NCBI RefSeq assembly: GCF_008629675.1
Contig: NZ_VWOX01000023.1
Location: 1-64,000, forward strand
Length of the DNA: 64,000 nucleotides
Direction of reading: 5' to 3'
From: Roseiconus nitratireducens
GTDB taxonomy: Bacteria; Planctomycetota; Planctomycetia; Pirellulales; Pirellulaceae
Positions 25,097-33,148 of this stretch are shown here, piece by piece. A program made the translations under genes and the position numbers. Numbering within the stretch: position 1 is the stretch's first letter; each line of letters opens with the position of its first letter. The notes beneath the pieces were generated by a model. The model was not told the DNA's origin. It saw nothing but the letters and a program-made list of their open reading frames with translations, and did no database searches.

Positions 25097-28000
25097 CTAT
25101 TCGAAAAGGCCGCGAACCGAGTCAAACAGTCGCGTGGGAAGGGATTTGGGAGGAGCAGGTTGTTCAAGCGTTCGGATGGTTCTCACGACGGGAAGAGCGA
25201 CCGACCGCTCTGCACGTACCTGAATCGACTTGAGAAGAATTCGTGATGATCTTTCCGCACCGCCGGTGTGCAACATCATCCGAATACCAAAGAATTCAAC
25301 GGGATCGTTGGTCGCCTTCGCGTGCCCCAGCAGAACCTGATTCTGATCCGACTCTTTGCCGGCAATGAAAAAAATGTCGCTGCCACGCCGCTGAATTCGC
25401 AAGAGGCCTGGATCAGCGAGCGGCTGGTTGCCAATGGCCTGATACTGAAAAGCCCCGCCGGCGCGATTTCGGATCTGAGATTGGCTTACCAATGTCCCCG
25501 CATCTGATTTGGTCAGGATACTGCTAAGCTGTGTGGCGTCAGGGTTTGCCAGTTCCACTTGCAGATAAACCTGGGTGTGTTTTCCCTTTTTTGGCGTCGC
25601 CAATTCGATCGGTTCGAATTCAAACGAGACCTCAAAATCTCCTTCGAACTGACGTCGGAGCGAAAGACCGGCGCTGGTCCAATTATCGGTCCCTTCCGAT
25701 TTTAGCTCCAACCCTTGGCGTGCTTCATCCCAGGCATTGCGGTCCGCCCAGCGGTAGAAAAGGTCATCGCCAGGCGGCTCGGTCGCGAAATCGTGCTCGA
25801 AAGAATCCGGCAGGTTGTCGCGATGTGTTTTCAGTTCCGCCAACACCGTTTCCGGGTCGAGCGCAGCCATTCCGGCGATCCGTTCGGCACGTAATTCGAA
25901 GTGGGTGAAGCGAACGCTCGTTTGGCCCGAGGGTCCCTGAATCTGCGTTCCAAACTGGATCCCCAGGTGCTTCAAATCGTCGGACACATATTCTTCTTTG
26001 CCGATCAAACGAAACTGGTCGGAATGCTGATCCGCCGTCAAATAGTAGACGGTCGTCCCGCGTCGGGAGAGACGCAATCGTCCGGCGGCTGCGTCCAACG
26101 AGCGACGACCAAAGTAGTGTCGCCGCTCCTGACCCGCAACGGTTCCCATCCGCAGACATTGAATCCTTTGGTCGCCGCTCCGATCGTCGACGCGTTGAAT
26201 CAACGCTAAGTCTTGAGCGTCATTGTCGGCTTGAAGGTGCAGTCGAACGGCTCCGATCTTGTCCTCCAGGCATTCGCATTCAAACCGGTCATAGTCCACG
26301 GTGACATCAAAATCACCACCGATCGAGACGGTGGGCGCGACCAACGCGCCTCGGTAACCAGTCTGACTTTCCTGACGGACAACCAATCCCTCGTCGGTCG
26401 CCCGCATCGTCACGGCGGGGTCACCGAGAACCATCGCAAAGGACCCGTCCGCGACGGATTGTTCATCGAAATCATGGACCAAAGTTTCGGATGGCTTATC
26501 CGGGCTCCACGCCAACAACCGGGGCAGTTCACCCGCCAAGACTTGTTCTTCGATGGGAGGAAGTTTTTTGGGCCAGTCACCCGCCCAACGAAGACCACGA
26601 ACGCGCAGTTCGCTTCGGTCGGCAAAATGAAACAGCCCGAACCGCGGATCCGTTGACGCCGGCTCCAAATCGGCCACCAGGATTTCGTGCCCATTGAGGG
26701 TCAATGCGACCTGATCGCCCTGACGCCTGAGCTGCAATTGATTCCACGCCCCATTCTTAAGTGGCAACGGTTGAGCCGCTGCGGTTTGAGGGGCATCGCC
26801 GTTGTCGGGACGCAATGAAGAACGGTCGTACGTCCCATCGGTGATGTGATGCAACCGAACGCCATCGGGAGTCAATAAAAAACACCTCCTCCCGAGTGCG
26901 GGATGGGCGAGGGTCTTTCCCTGTTCGTACCAAAACTCGTATTCGATCGTCCCGTCTTCTCGAACCGGCCGTGAATACACCAACAGACGTTCTTGGTCGC
27001 ATCCTGCCGGCAACGCCGCTGACCGTGGATCCCGGACTTCGGCAAGCGTGTTGCCGTCCGAATCGACGGCAACCTGCGCCGACCATCCGGCAAGCTTTCC
27101 AGGATTGCCGCCGGGGCGTTGGTAGTAGTCGTACCAACCGAGCAGTTCGGACGACTCGACCAAAGAGATCGTTTCAGGGATCGTCGGCGTTCCCGTGATC
27201 GTCAGCCCGTCGAATCCGCCCTGCACTCGATAATTGCTGCGGATCGCCACCCACGGATCGGGGTCTTTCTCCAACGTCCGGCGGTAAACGGGACGCCCAT
27301 TCAAAATGATTTCCGACACACCATCCCGGTTGCGGACATGGGTGTGGATGAATCCGTCACTGTGGGTATCGGTAAGCGGGGCGTCCAATCGCGGACGACG
27401 CAATTCGCCGCGAACGTTTCCGATCATGATGTGTTCGTGCGTGTAGGCCAATCCGATCCAATACCCCGAATCCATCAAGTGCGCCTCGCGGTATCCAAAC
27501 CCGGTCGCTTCCCCTTCAACGCTGTAGTCACCCCGCAGGGGCGAGACGAAAAAGAGAAAGTCGTCACCATAGCTGGAAAGACTGCGTACCGATCCCGGCA
27601 CGAACTGCCAGTGAGCCTCTGGAAACGCCGATCCGTGTTCGAACGCCGTTTCTCGAGTTGCCTGGATCCACTGTTCCGAACGACTTTCCGCCGCGATCGC
27701 ATCCGAGTCGTGCCGTTGCATTTCCTTCAGCACTTTGGCGTACGCGTTCCCGAGGTAGCGGTGCCATGCCTTGCGGTCATACTCGGTCCGGTAATTCTGT
27801 GTGATCACACCGATCGGTTCACGGACGACCCGCCACAGTTCGGAAGCTTCCGAAGCCCGGTCGACGCACAACAGCACCCCCTGGCGAACCTGATCCAGCA
27901 GCACCGGGTCACCCAGCACCTGTTTGAACAACTCATCAAACAAACGGGTCGCTTCCGAGTCGTCGCCCAACTCAATCGCCAGCAGGATCAACAAAGACGT

Positions 28001-28540
28001 TTGGTCGCACCGCTGTCGCACGTTTGTCGCCGGTGCTTCCAGAATGGCTTGCCGAAGCGTTTCGGACTTGTCCAACTTTTTGGCGAGCCGAACCAAGTCG
28101 AGCGCCGGCGAAATGATCCTGGCAGATGGGTCCTCAGCAGCGGCGGGCTCTTTGGCTTCACCTGACAACTCATGAGTCGCCGATGCATAGTCCGTGGTCA
28201 CACGAAACGTTGGATGGGTTTTTCCGGGGATCACCCAGTCGGCGAGAAACTCATAGCGATCGCTCGGATCTAGCATCGCGGCCCGCTGGACCGCCCATAA
28301 ACCGCCTTCGCGAATCGGTTGTTCATCAAAGATCGTTCCCAATGCCATGCCGTCCGACTTTCGCATGGGGTGATTCGGCGTGGGCGATACTTCCTGGCTC
28401 CACGAGTTCGTGACGCCGGCGCACAGCGCCAGCGGCACGAACACCAGCGGCACGAACAATCGCGGCACGAGCCAGGACGCGGCGCGGGCGATCAATCGGC
28501 GATTCGTCTGCAGAAACGGTGGATGCAAAACCAGTTTCAT
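25097..28540 (-). CDS. DUF1581/DUF1583 secreted protein
   Basis: The 1147-residue protein has a long N-terminal signal with a Val/Leu/Pro micro-repeat (LFVPLVFVPLALCAG). The N-terminal helical region carries DRYEFLADWVIPGKTHPTFR. Successive beta-sandwich modules follow: a sandwich near 340-460 (SGYWIGLAYTHEHIMIGNVR), the DUF1583 core (LLGWYDYYQRPGGNPGKLAG; HPALGRRCFLLTPDGVRLHH; GLFHFADRSELRVRGLRWAG), and two more LamG-like modules to the end (DFDVTVDYDRFECECLEDKI; FSFEFEPIEL-type pattern). LamG-like sandwiches usually bind carbohydrates or proteins; no enzyme motif is evident. It sits between two paralogues, 31 bases after the previous stop and five before the next start. Confidence 0.9.
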   Translation of the reverse strand: MKLVLHPPFLQTNRRLIARAASWLVPRLFVPLVFVPLALCAGVTNSWSQEVSPTPNHPMRKSDGMALGTIFDEQPIREGGLWAVQRAAMLDPSDRYEFLADWVIPGKTHPTFRVTTDYASATHELSGEAKEPAAAEDPSARIISPALDLVRLAKKLDKSETLRQAILEAPATNVRQRCDQTSLLILLAIELGDDSEATRLFDELFKQVLGDPVLLDQVRQGVLLCVDRASEASELWRVVREPIGVITQNYRTEYDRKAWHRYLGNAYAKVLKEMQRHDSDAIAAESRSEQWIQATRETAFEHGSAFPEAHWQFVPGSVRSLSSYGDDFLFFVSPLRGDYSVEGEATGFGYREAHLMDSGYWIGLAYTHEHIMIGNVRGELRRPRLDAPLTDTHSDGFIHTHVRNRDGVSEIILNGRPVYRRTLEKDPDPWVAIRSNYRVQGGFDGLTITGTPTIPETISLVESSELLGWYDYYQRPGGNPGKLAGWSAQVAVDSDGNTLAEVRDPRSAALPAGCDQERLLVYSRPVREDGTIEYEFWYEQGKTLAHPALGRRCFLLTPDGVRLHHITDGTYDRSSLRPDNGDAPQTAAAQPLPLKNGAWNQLQLRRQGDQVALTLNGHEILVADLEPASTDPRFGLFHFADRSELRVRGLRWAGDWPKKLPPIEEQVLAGELPRLLAWSPDKPSETLVHDFDEQSVADGSFAMVLGDPAVTMRATDEGLVVRQESQTGYRGALVAPTVSIGGDFDVTVDYDRFECECLEDKIGAVRLHLQADNDAQDLALIQRVDDRSGDQRIQCLRMGTVAGQERRHYFGRRSLDAAAGRLRLSRRGTTVYYLTADQHSDQFRLIGKEEYVSDDLKHLGIQFGTQIQGPSGQTSVRFTHFELRAERIAGMAALDPETVLAELKTHRDNLPDSFEHDFATEPPGDDLFYRWADRNAWDEARQGLELKSEGTDNWTSAGLSLRRQFEGDFEVSFEFEPIELATPKKGKHTQVYLQVELANPDATQLSSILTKSDAGTLVSQSQIRNRAGGAFQYQAIGNQPLADPGLLRIQRRGSDIFFIAGKESDQNQVLLGHAKATNDPVEFFGIRMMLHTGGAERSSRILLKSIQVRAERSVALPVVRTIRTLEQPAPPKSLPTRLFDSVRGLFE

Positions 28541-28571
28541 CAGGTGCGACCAATGGCTGCAAGAGTCGGAA

Positions 28572-31500
28572 TCATGGGATGATGGGAACGACGCCCTCGG
28601 GACCAGGCACCTTTCGGGGTGCGGGGGATCCGAAAAGCTGGATCCGTTTTAGAACGGCTCGGGTCGTGTGTTGGTTTTCTGCAGCAATCACTCCCAGGAC
28701 GAGCGCCGCGGCATGGAGTCGATCGTCCAGCGGATAGGTGGCGATCACGGTCGTTTCCTCCGAATCTTCCTGGCAATACATAAAGTACAGCGTTTGGTTT
28801 CGTTGCGCGATCCGAAACTGCCGAGGCATTTCGACCGGAACGGTGCGGATCGGCAGATACAAGGTTTTGCCACCACGCCCCCGAGCAACGACCCGCGGAC
28901 GCAGGTCCAACGCTCCGGTCCATTTTTGTCTCAAGATCAACGTCGCCTCGCGCACCCGCGGTGCTTCGGGATCCTCGACCGTGCCGTCGGCATCCTCCAG
29001 GAACACCTGAAAAAAGACTTCTCCGGAACTTCGTTCGTCGTGATCGGATTCCAACTGATTGACTTCAAAATCCACCACGATGTCAAATTCGGCCCCCAAA
29101 TCCAGCCGCTTCCACAGTTGGCAGCGCCCGTTTCGGTCACCGCCACGGGCCATGATCGTGGCGCCTTCGGGTCCGGATGTCACGGCGAGGTTTTCGCCGG
29201 AGTTGGCGATCAAGCCGGCTTCGCTGGTGGTTTGATCGGTCAGATCAATTGTCTCGTTGGGATCGGACCGGTTCACCGCGTTCAGCTTCGCAATTGTCGC
29301 CGCGGAATCTTTCGGTTGCAGCAGATCAATCTGCTCCGCGCGAACCGACAAATGCGTCCATGTGGCTGATGTCTGCATGCCCTTGCCGACTTCGGTGATC
29401 AAACGCAAACCGTGAATGGCAATTCGTCCCGGGGGCACTTGCGTGGTTTTGACCAGCCGGAACGTGGGCGAATCGCCGACCGCGTGCAGCCCATAGACGA
29501 AGCCGCCCTTGCGCACCAGGCGAAGCCGTCCGGATGTGGACTCGTCGACAACATTGGCGCTGCCAATCCACTCCAACTTCCCGCCGGGATCCGTTTCTTT
29601 CTGAGTAAATGCGACGTAGTGGCGTCCCTCCATCCGACCGCGACGTCGATTGATCGCGCAGCGGTCCAGCGTTTTATTCTCAAGGTTGAAAGCCAAACCG
29701 ATGCCGCAATGCCAGGTTGCTGGGACATCTGAAATCTGCAGGTCCTTGTATCCGGCGATGATATCGAAATCGCCGTCGATCATCCCGCACAGCCGCATCG
29801 ATCGGACGCCTTCGGCGGGGGTCCGCAGAACCCGAACGCCGTCGGCATTCGGAGTGACCGAGGTTTCGTCTCCCTCGAAATCAAACAGCTCCGGTGGCAC
29901 GCCCGTTCTAAAATCGTGCGAGAATCGTTCGGGCAAGGCTTTCCCGGCAGCGTCCAACTGGGCGACCCGTTCAGAAGCCATCGGCTGCTGATCGATCGCG
30001 GGGATTCTTTGCGGCCAATCGCCGGACAGCACAACGTTGCGGACGACGGCGCGGGTTTGGTCGCGGTAGTGAAACAACCCGAAGGTCCGTGACTGATCGT
30101 CGGAAATCGTTCGTCTGCCGACAAATCGACCGTTCAGCCATAGACCGACGGCTCCGTCGCTCAGCCGCAATTCGGCCTGGTTCCAGCCCCGACGCAAATC
30201 CGGTGGCGAATACGCTGCGTCGGTATCACTGGCCATGGGTGCCGTTGCGTCAGGCCGCGAAGTCGATCGTTCGTACTTGCCATCGGTCAAACGATGCAAG
30301 CGAACTCCATCGGGCGAAATCAAAAAGGCGATTTGTCCGACTGCGGGATGCACCATGGCCACGCCGGGCTCGTATCGGAACTCGTAGCGGATCTGTGCAT
30401 CCCAGCTGATCGGGCGCACGTAATACAACAGTTCTTCCTGAAAACTTCCGGGGACGGCGGCGGTGGATTCGCTGAGCAATTCCAGTGATTGATCGCTGCC
30501 GATGACCGCATTCCAATTACCCAGCCCCGCATGGATGTCCGATTGATAGTAGCTGGCCCAACCGCTGAGCGACTGGTCGGCCAACAGGGCAATCGATTCC
30601 GGGATCGCCCCCGATCCGATCAAGTGCACGTTGCGGATTTCGGAAGCCGTGCGACGCCAGCTGCGAATGGCGGCCCACGGGACGGGTGACCCCTCGGCGG
30701 AATGTTCAAAGAGCACGCGGCCGTTGAACTCGTGCCGTGTCATGGCATCGTGAACGGTGACCCGCAAGTGGCTTTCTGTTTCGGTTGGTGCCGCGGGAGG
30801 TGACAGTTCGATTTCTCGATCGCCCTTGGCGTCGCGGCCGAGGCTGACTTTCTGATTCCCGCGAATGGGTTTGGCGGACACGCCGTGAACCATCAACTCG
30901 GAAAACGCTCCCGGTCGCGTCGCCACGTCGCAATTGATCTCGAAAGCGCTGGGTACCGCGCCGCGGTAAGCGAGGTAGTCGACTTCATGACCGGAAATCT
31001 TGGTCGCCCCTTGGGAATCGATGCGGAATCGCGGCAAGGGACGCGCAAGTCCGTGAGTCGCCGCATCGACCCGGCTGAACACTTCGAATTCCGATTGCGG
31101 TGTCCGATCGGCCGTACCGGAGTCACCAGGATCGGTGGGAACGCGGCCGGCCAACAAACGCAAGTAGTCGTAGAGCACATCCAGCTGTGGATCGGGTTGG
31201 TAGTACTGAAGCTCGCCAAACGCGCCGAAAAGATCGCGGCGAACCAGATGCGACGTGCGTGGTTCTTCAGTGGCCATCCACAACACCAGCAGATCGCACC
31301 AGCCTTGCCGGATCGCATCGGAATCTTCGGGCTTCCGTTGAGCAGCAAACCGATCGTCCAACCGCTTGGCGACCGCGGATGCATCACCGGAGACGATCTC
31401 GATCAGGGTCAACAACGTCGCCTGATTCTTCTGCTGCCGCGGGTCGACCGGTCGAAATCGTTGAAGCCGTTTCCGCAGATCATCCAATCGGCCCAGTTGC

Positions 31501-32045
31501 TGGGCGACGCGAATCAATTGACGAGCGGGCGAAGCGATCCACTCCGATTCCGGAAAGTCACGCAGATCCGTCACGGCTGGGTCGGCACGATCGATCGACC
31601 GTCCCTCCCCACGGCGAAACGTTCCGCCGAGCCGAAACCCGTGACCGTTGCCCGGCAACACCCATTCACTCAGTGCCTTCAGCTTCGACTCGGCAGGCAT
31701 CGTCCGCGACCGGTCGCAAACCGCGGCGGCATTCCCCGCCAACACCGATTCGCCGATCAGTTGGGCGAGCGCCGCCGAATCGGACGGAGGACTGCGATGC
31801 GTCGCATGGGTGGTCAATCTGTCGCTCGCCACCGTGTCGCTCGCCCCGTCGCCGATCAGCACGTCGCCGATCAGCACGTTGCCGATCACCGCGTCGTCGA
31901 TCAACGCCGTCGGAAATTCGGCAGCCGGCAGGGAGGACGGTATCAGGAGCCAAACGACGAAGAACGACGTCGGATTTAGGCTCCGCGCCGAATGCTGCCG
32001 CGTGGGTCGGGAGGAGAAGATTCGCGGGGGGCGGAGAAGTCGCAT
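28572..32045 (-). CDS. DUF1581/DUF1583 secreted protein, first gene of the operon
   Basis: The 1157-residue protein is the largest of the three tandem paralogues. I chose the ATG at 32045 (MRLLRPPRIFSSRPTRQHSA followed by hydrophobic FFVVWLLIPSSLPAAEF, a signal peptide). The frame stays open to 32336, but that would overlap the divergent sigma-factor gene. After the signal lies a small VLIGD micro-repeat (31849-31895). Then come the N-terminal helical region (LKALSEWVLPGNGHGFRLGG), sandwich modules, the DUF1583 core (LSGWASYYQSDIHAGLGNWN; HPAVGQIAFLISPDGVRLHR; GLFHYRDQTRAVVRNVVLSG) and two C-terminal LamG-like modules. Its promoter region is shared with the ECF sigma operon, which suggests common control. 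Confidence 0.88.
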   Translation of the reverse strand: MRLLRPPRIFSSRPTRQHSARSLNPTSFFVVWLLIPSSLPAAEFPTALIDDAVIGNVLIGDVLIGDGASDTVASDRLTTHATHRSPPSDSAALAQLIGESVLAGNAAAVCDRSRTMPAESKLKALSEWVLPGNGHGFRLGGTFRRGEGRSIDRADPAVTDLRDFPESEWIASPARQLIRVAQQLGRLDDLRKRLQRFRPVDPRQQKNQATLLTLIEIVSGDASAVAKRLDDRFAAQRKPEDSDAIRQGWCDLLVLWMATEEPRTSHLVRRDLFGAFGELQYYQPDPQLDVLYDYLRLLAGRVPTDPGDSGTADRTPQSEFEVFSRVDAATHGLARPLPRFRIDSQGATKISGHEVDYLAYRGAVPSAFEINCDVATRPGAFSELMVHGVSAKPIRGNQKVSLGRDAKGDREIELSPPAAPTETESHLRVTVHDAMTRHEFNGRVLFEHSAEGSPVPWAAIRSWRRTASEIRNVHLIGSGAIPESIALLADQSLSGWASYYQSDIHAGLGNWNAVIGSDQSLELLSESTAAVPGSFQEELLYYVRPISWDAQIRYEFRYEPGVAMVHPAVGQIAFLISPDGVRLHRLTDGKYERSTSRPDATAPMASDTDAAYSPPDLRRGWNQAELRLSDGAVGLWLNGRFVGRRTISDDQSRTFGLFHYRDQTRAVVRNVVLSGDWPQRIPAIDQQPMASERVAQLDAAGKALPERFSHDFRTGVPPELFDFEGDETSVTPNADGVRVLRTPAEGVRSMRLCGMIDGDFDIIAGYKDLQISDVPATWHCGIGLAFNLENKTLDRCAINRRRGRMEGRHYVAFTQKETDPGGKLEWIGSANVVDESTSGRLRLVRKGGFVYGLHAVGDSPTFRLVKTTQVPPGRIAIHGLRLITEVGKGMQTSATWTHLSVRAEQIDLLQPKDSAATIAKLNAVNRSDPNETIDLTDQTTSEAGLIANSGENLAVTSGPEGATIMARGGDRNGRCQLWKRLDLGAEFDIVVDFEVNQLESDHDERSSGEVFFQVFLEDADGTVEDPEAPRVREATLILRQKWTGALDLRPRVVARGRGGKTLYLPIRTVPVEMPRQFRIAQRNQTLYFMYCQEDSEETTVIATYPLDDRLHAAALVLGVIAAENQHTTRAVLKRIQLFGSPAPRKVPGPEGVVPIIP

Positions 32046-32338
32046 CGTCCGACGGTGGTGGCTGGACGTGAGGGGCGCAGGGTGATCGCGGGCTCCCGAC
32101 AACCTAGAATCGCAGCAGCCAACAAGACGAAGTCGGACCGAGAGCCGGTTTTCACGCGATTTTTTTTGGGCGAATTCCGCTGCCACCCGGCCGACCGGCG
32201 ATAATTCTACTTTTTCCGGGCATCCGCCGCGTGATTCTACCCGCGGGGCCGACTGACAGGGCACAACGCCGACGGACAGGGCACAAGCATGCAACAACCA
32301 CGTGGCAGCCGCGGACACGGGGACTGGCGAGGCCAATT
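32046..32338. promoter_or_regulatory. Shared divergent promoter region of the DUF1583 operon and the ECF sigma operon
   Basis: The two large gene groups face away from this segment, so it must hold promoters for both. The hexamer ATTCTA occurs at 32204-32209 and 32234-32239, exactly 30 bases apart, and inverted at 32105-32110. These could be recognition elements. A T-run lies around 32160. I cannot identify -35/-10 boxes with confidence. Confidence 0.4.
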
Positions 32339-33124
32339 TTGAACAATGCCGACTTTATCGACGGTTTGCGGAACCAGGATCCGGCTGCGGCGAAACACCT
32401 CAACGAGTGCTTCGTTCCGTCGGTGTGGCGATTCGTCTTTTTTCGCGTCGACCGGAATGCGCACCTGGCTGAAGACATCGTCGCCGAAACGGTCTTGCAA
32501 TTGATTTCGGCGGCGGCTTCCGAAGTCGCCATTGAGAACCCGGGCGCGTGGTTGCGGACCGTTGCCGCGCGGCGCGTCCAAGACCATTATCGCGCCGCGG
32601 CGCGGGTCCAGCACTTGATCGAGCAGGCCGCCCAGCAGGCGGAGCGTACCGACGATCAGGATCCCGCGCGGATGCACGACACCAAATTGAAGCGACAGTG
32701 CGTGCGGGAAGCGATGGACGGATTGCCAGACACCTACCGCATGGCTTTGGAATGGAAGTACATCGAACAGCTCACCGTTCAAGTGATTGCCCAACGGCTG
32801 GACACCTCGCACAAGGGTGCCGAATCGATCCTGTTTCGGGCCCGCAACGCGTTGCGAAAACGATTGCAATCCGAAGCACCCTCGCCGCCGGGACCGCAAG
32901 CGGCTGGCTCACCGAATTCCCAATCGTCGACGGACGTCGCCTCGAATCCGTCCGGCGCACCGTCAAATGCCCCCGGCAATACACCGGGTCCTCCCGGCAA
33001 TATTCCGGATCCACCCGGCAAAATCCCGGACCAACAAGAACCATCCGCCGATGACCCTCGCCGAACGTCGATGCAAGAACGCCCGACCCTGTTCTTATCG
33101 CCCCGTTTCGCACGTGAATCGTGA
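32339..33124 (+). CDS. ECF-type RNA polymerase sigma factor
   Basis: An alternative sigma factor of the sigma-70 family. Region 2 (about 22-90) reads LNECFVPSVWRFVFFRVDRN, AHLAEDIVAETVLQLI and GAWLRTVAARRVQDHYR. Region 4 (about 118-177) reads VREAMDGLPDTYRMALEWKY then LTVQVIAQRLDTSHKGAESI, a helix-turn-helix for the -35 element. The tail (about 180-261) is Pro-rich with a PGN.PGPPGN.PDPPGK.PD tandem repeat. I prefer the TTG at 32339 (protein 261 residues). An in-frame GTG at 32231 would add 36 residues lacking domain character and would overlap a repeated ATTCTA motif. The next gene, 24 bases on, starts with an anti-sigma-like segment, the usual arrangement for a sigma and its regulator. Confidence 0.88.
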   Translation: MNNADFIDGLRNQDPAAAKHLNECFVPSVWRFVFFRVDRNAHLAEDIVAETVLQLISAAASEVAIENPGAWLRTVAARRVQDHYRAAARVQHLIEQAAQQAERTDDQDPARMHDTKLKRQCVREAMDGLPDTYRMALEWKYIEQLTVQVIAQRLDTSHKGAESILFRARNALRKRLQSEAPSPPGPQAAGSPNSQSSTDVASNPSGAPSNAPGNTPGPPGNIPDPPGKIPDQQEPSADDPRRTSMQERPTLFLSPRFARES

Positions 33125-33148
33125 ACTGAGGTAGCACAGGAGCGATCC

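Noticed and set aside
32231..32338. GTG start at 32231 for the sigma factor
   Set aside because: The added 36 residues show no sigma character, no Shine-Dalgarno site precedes it, and it overlaps a repeated ATTCTA motif. It remains possible.
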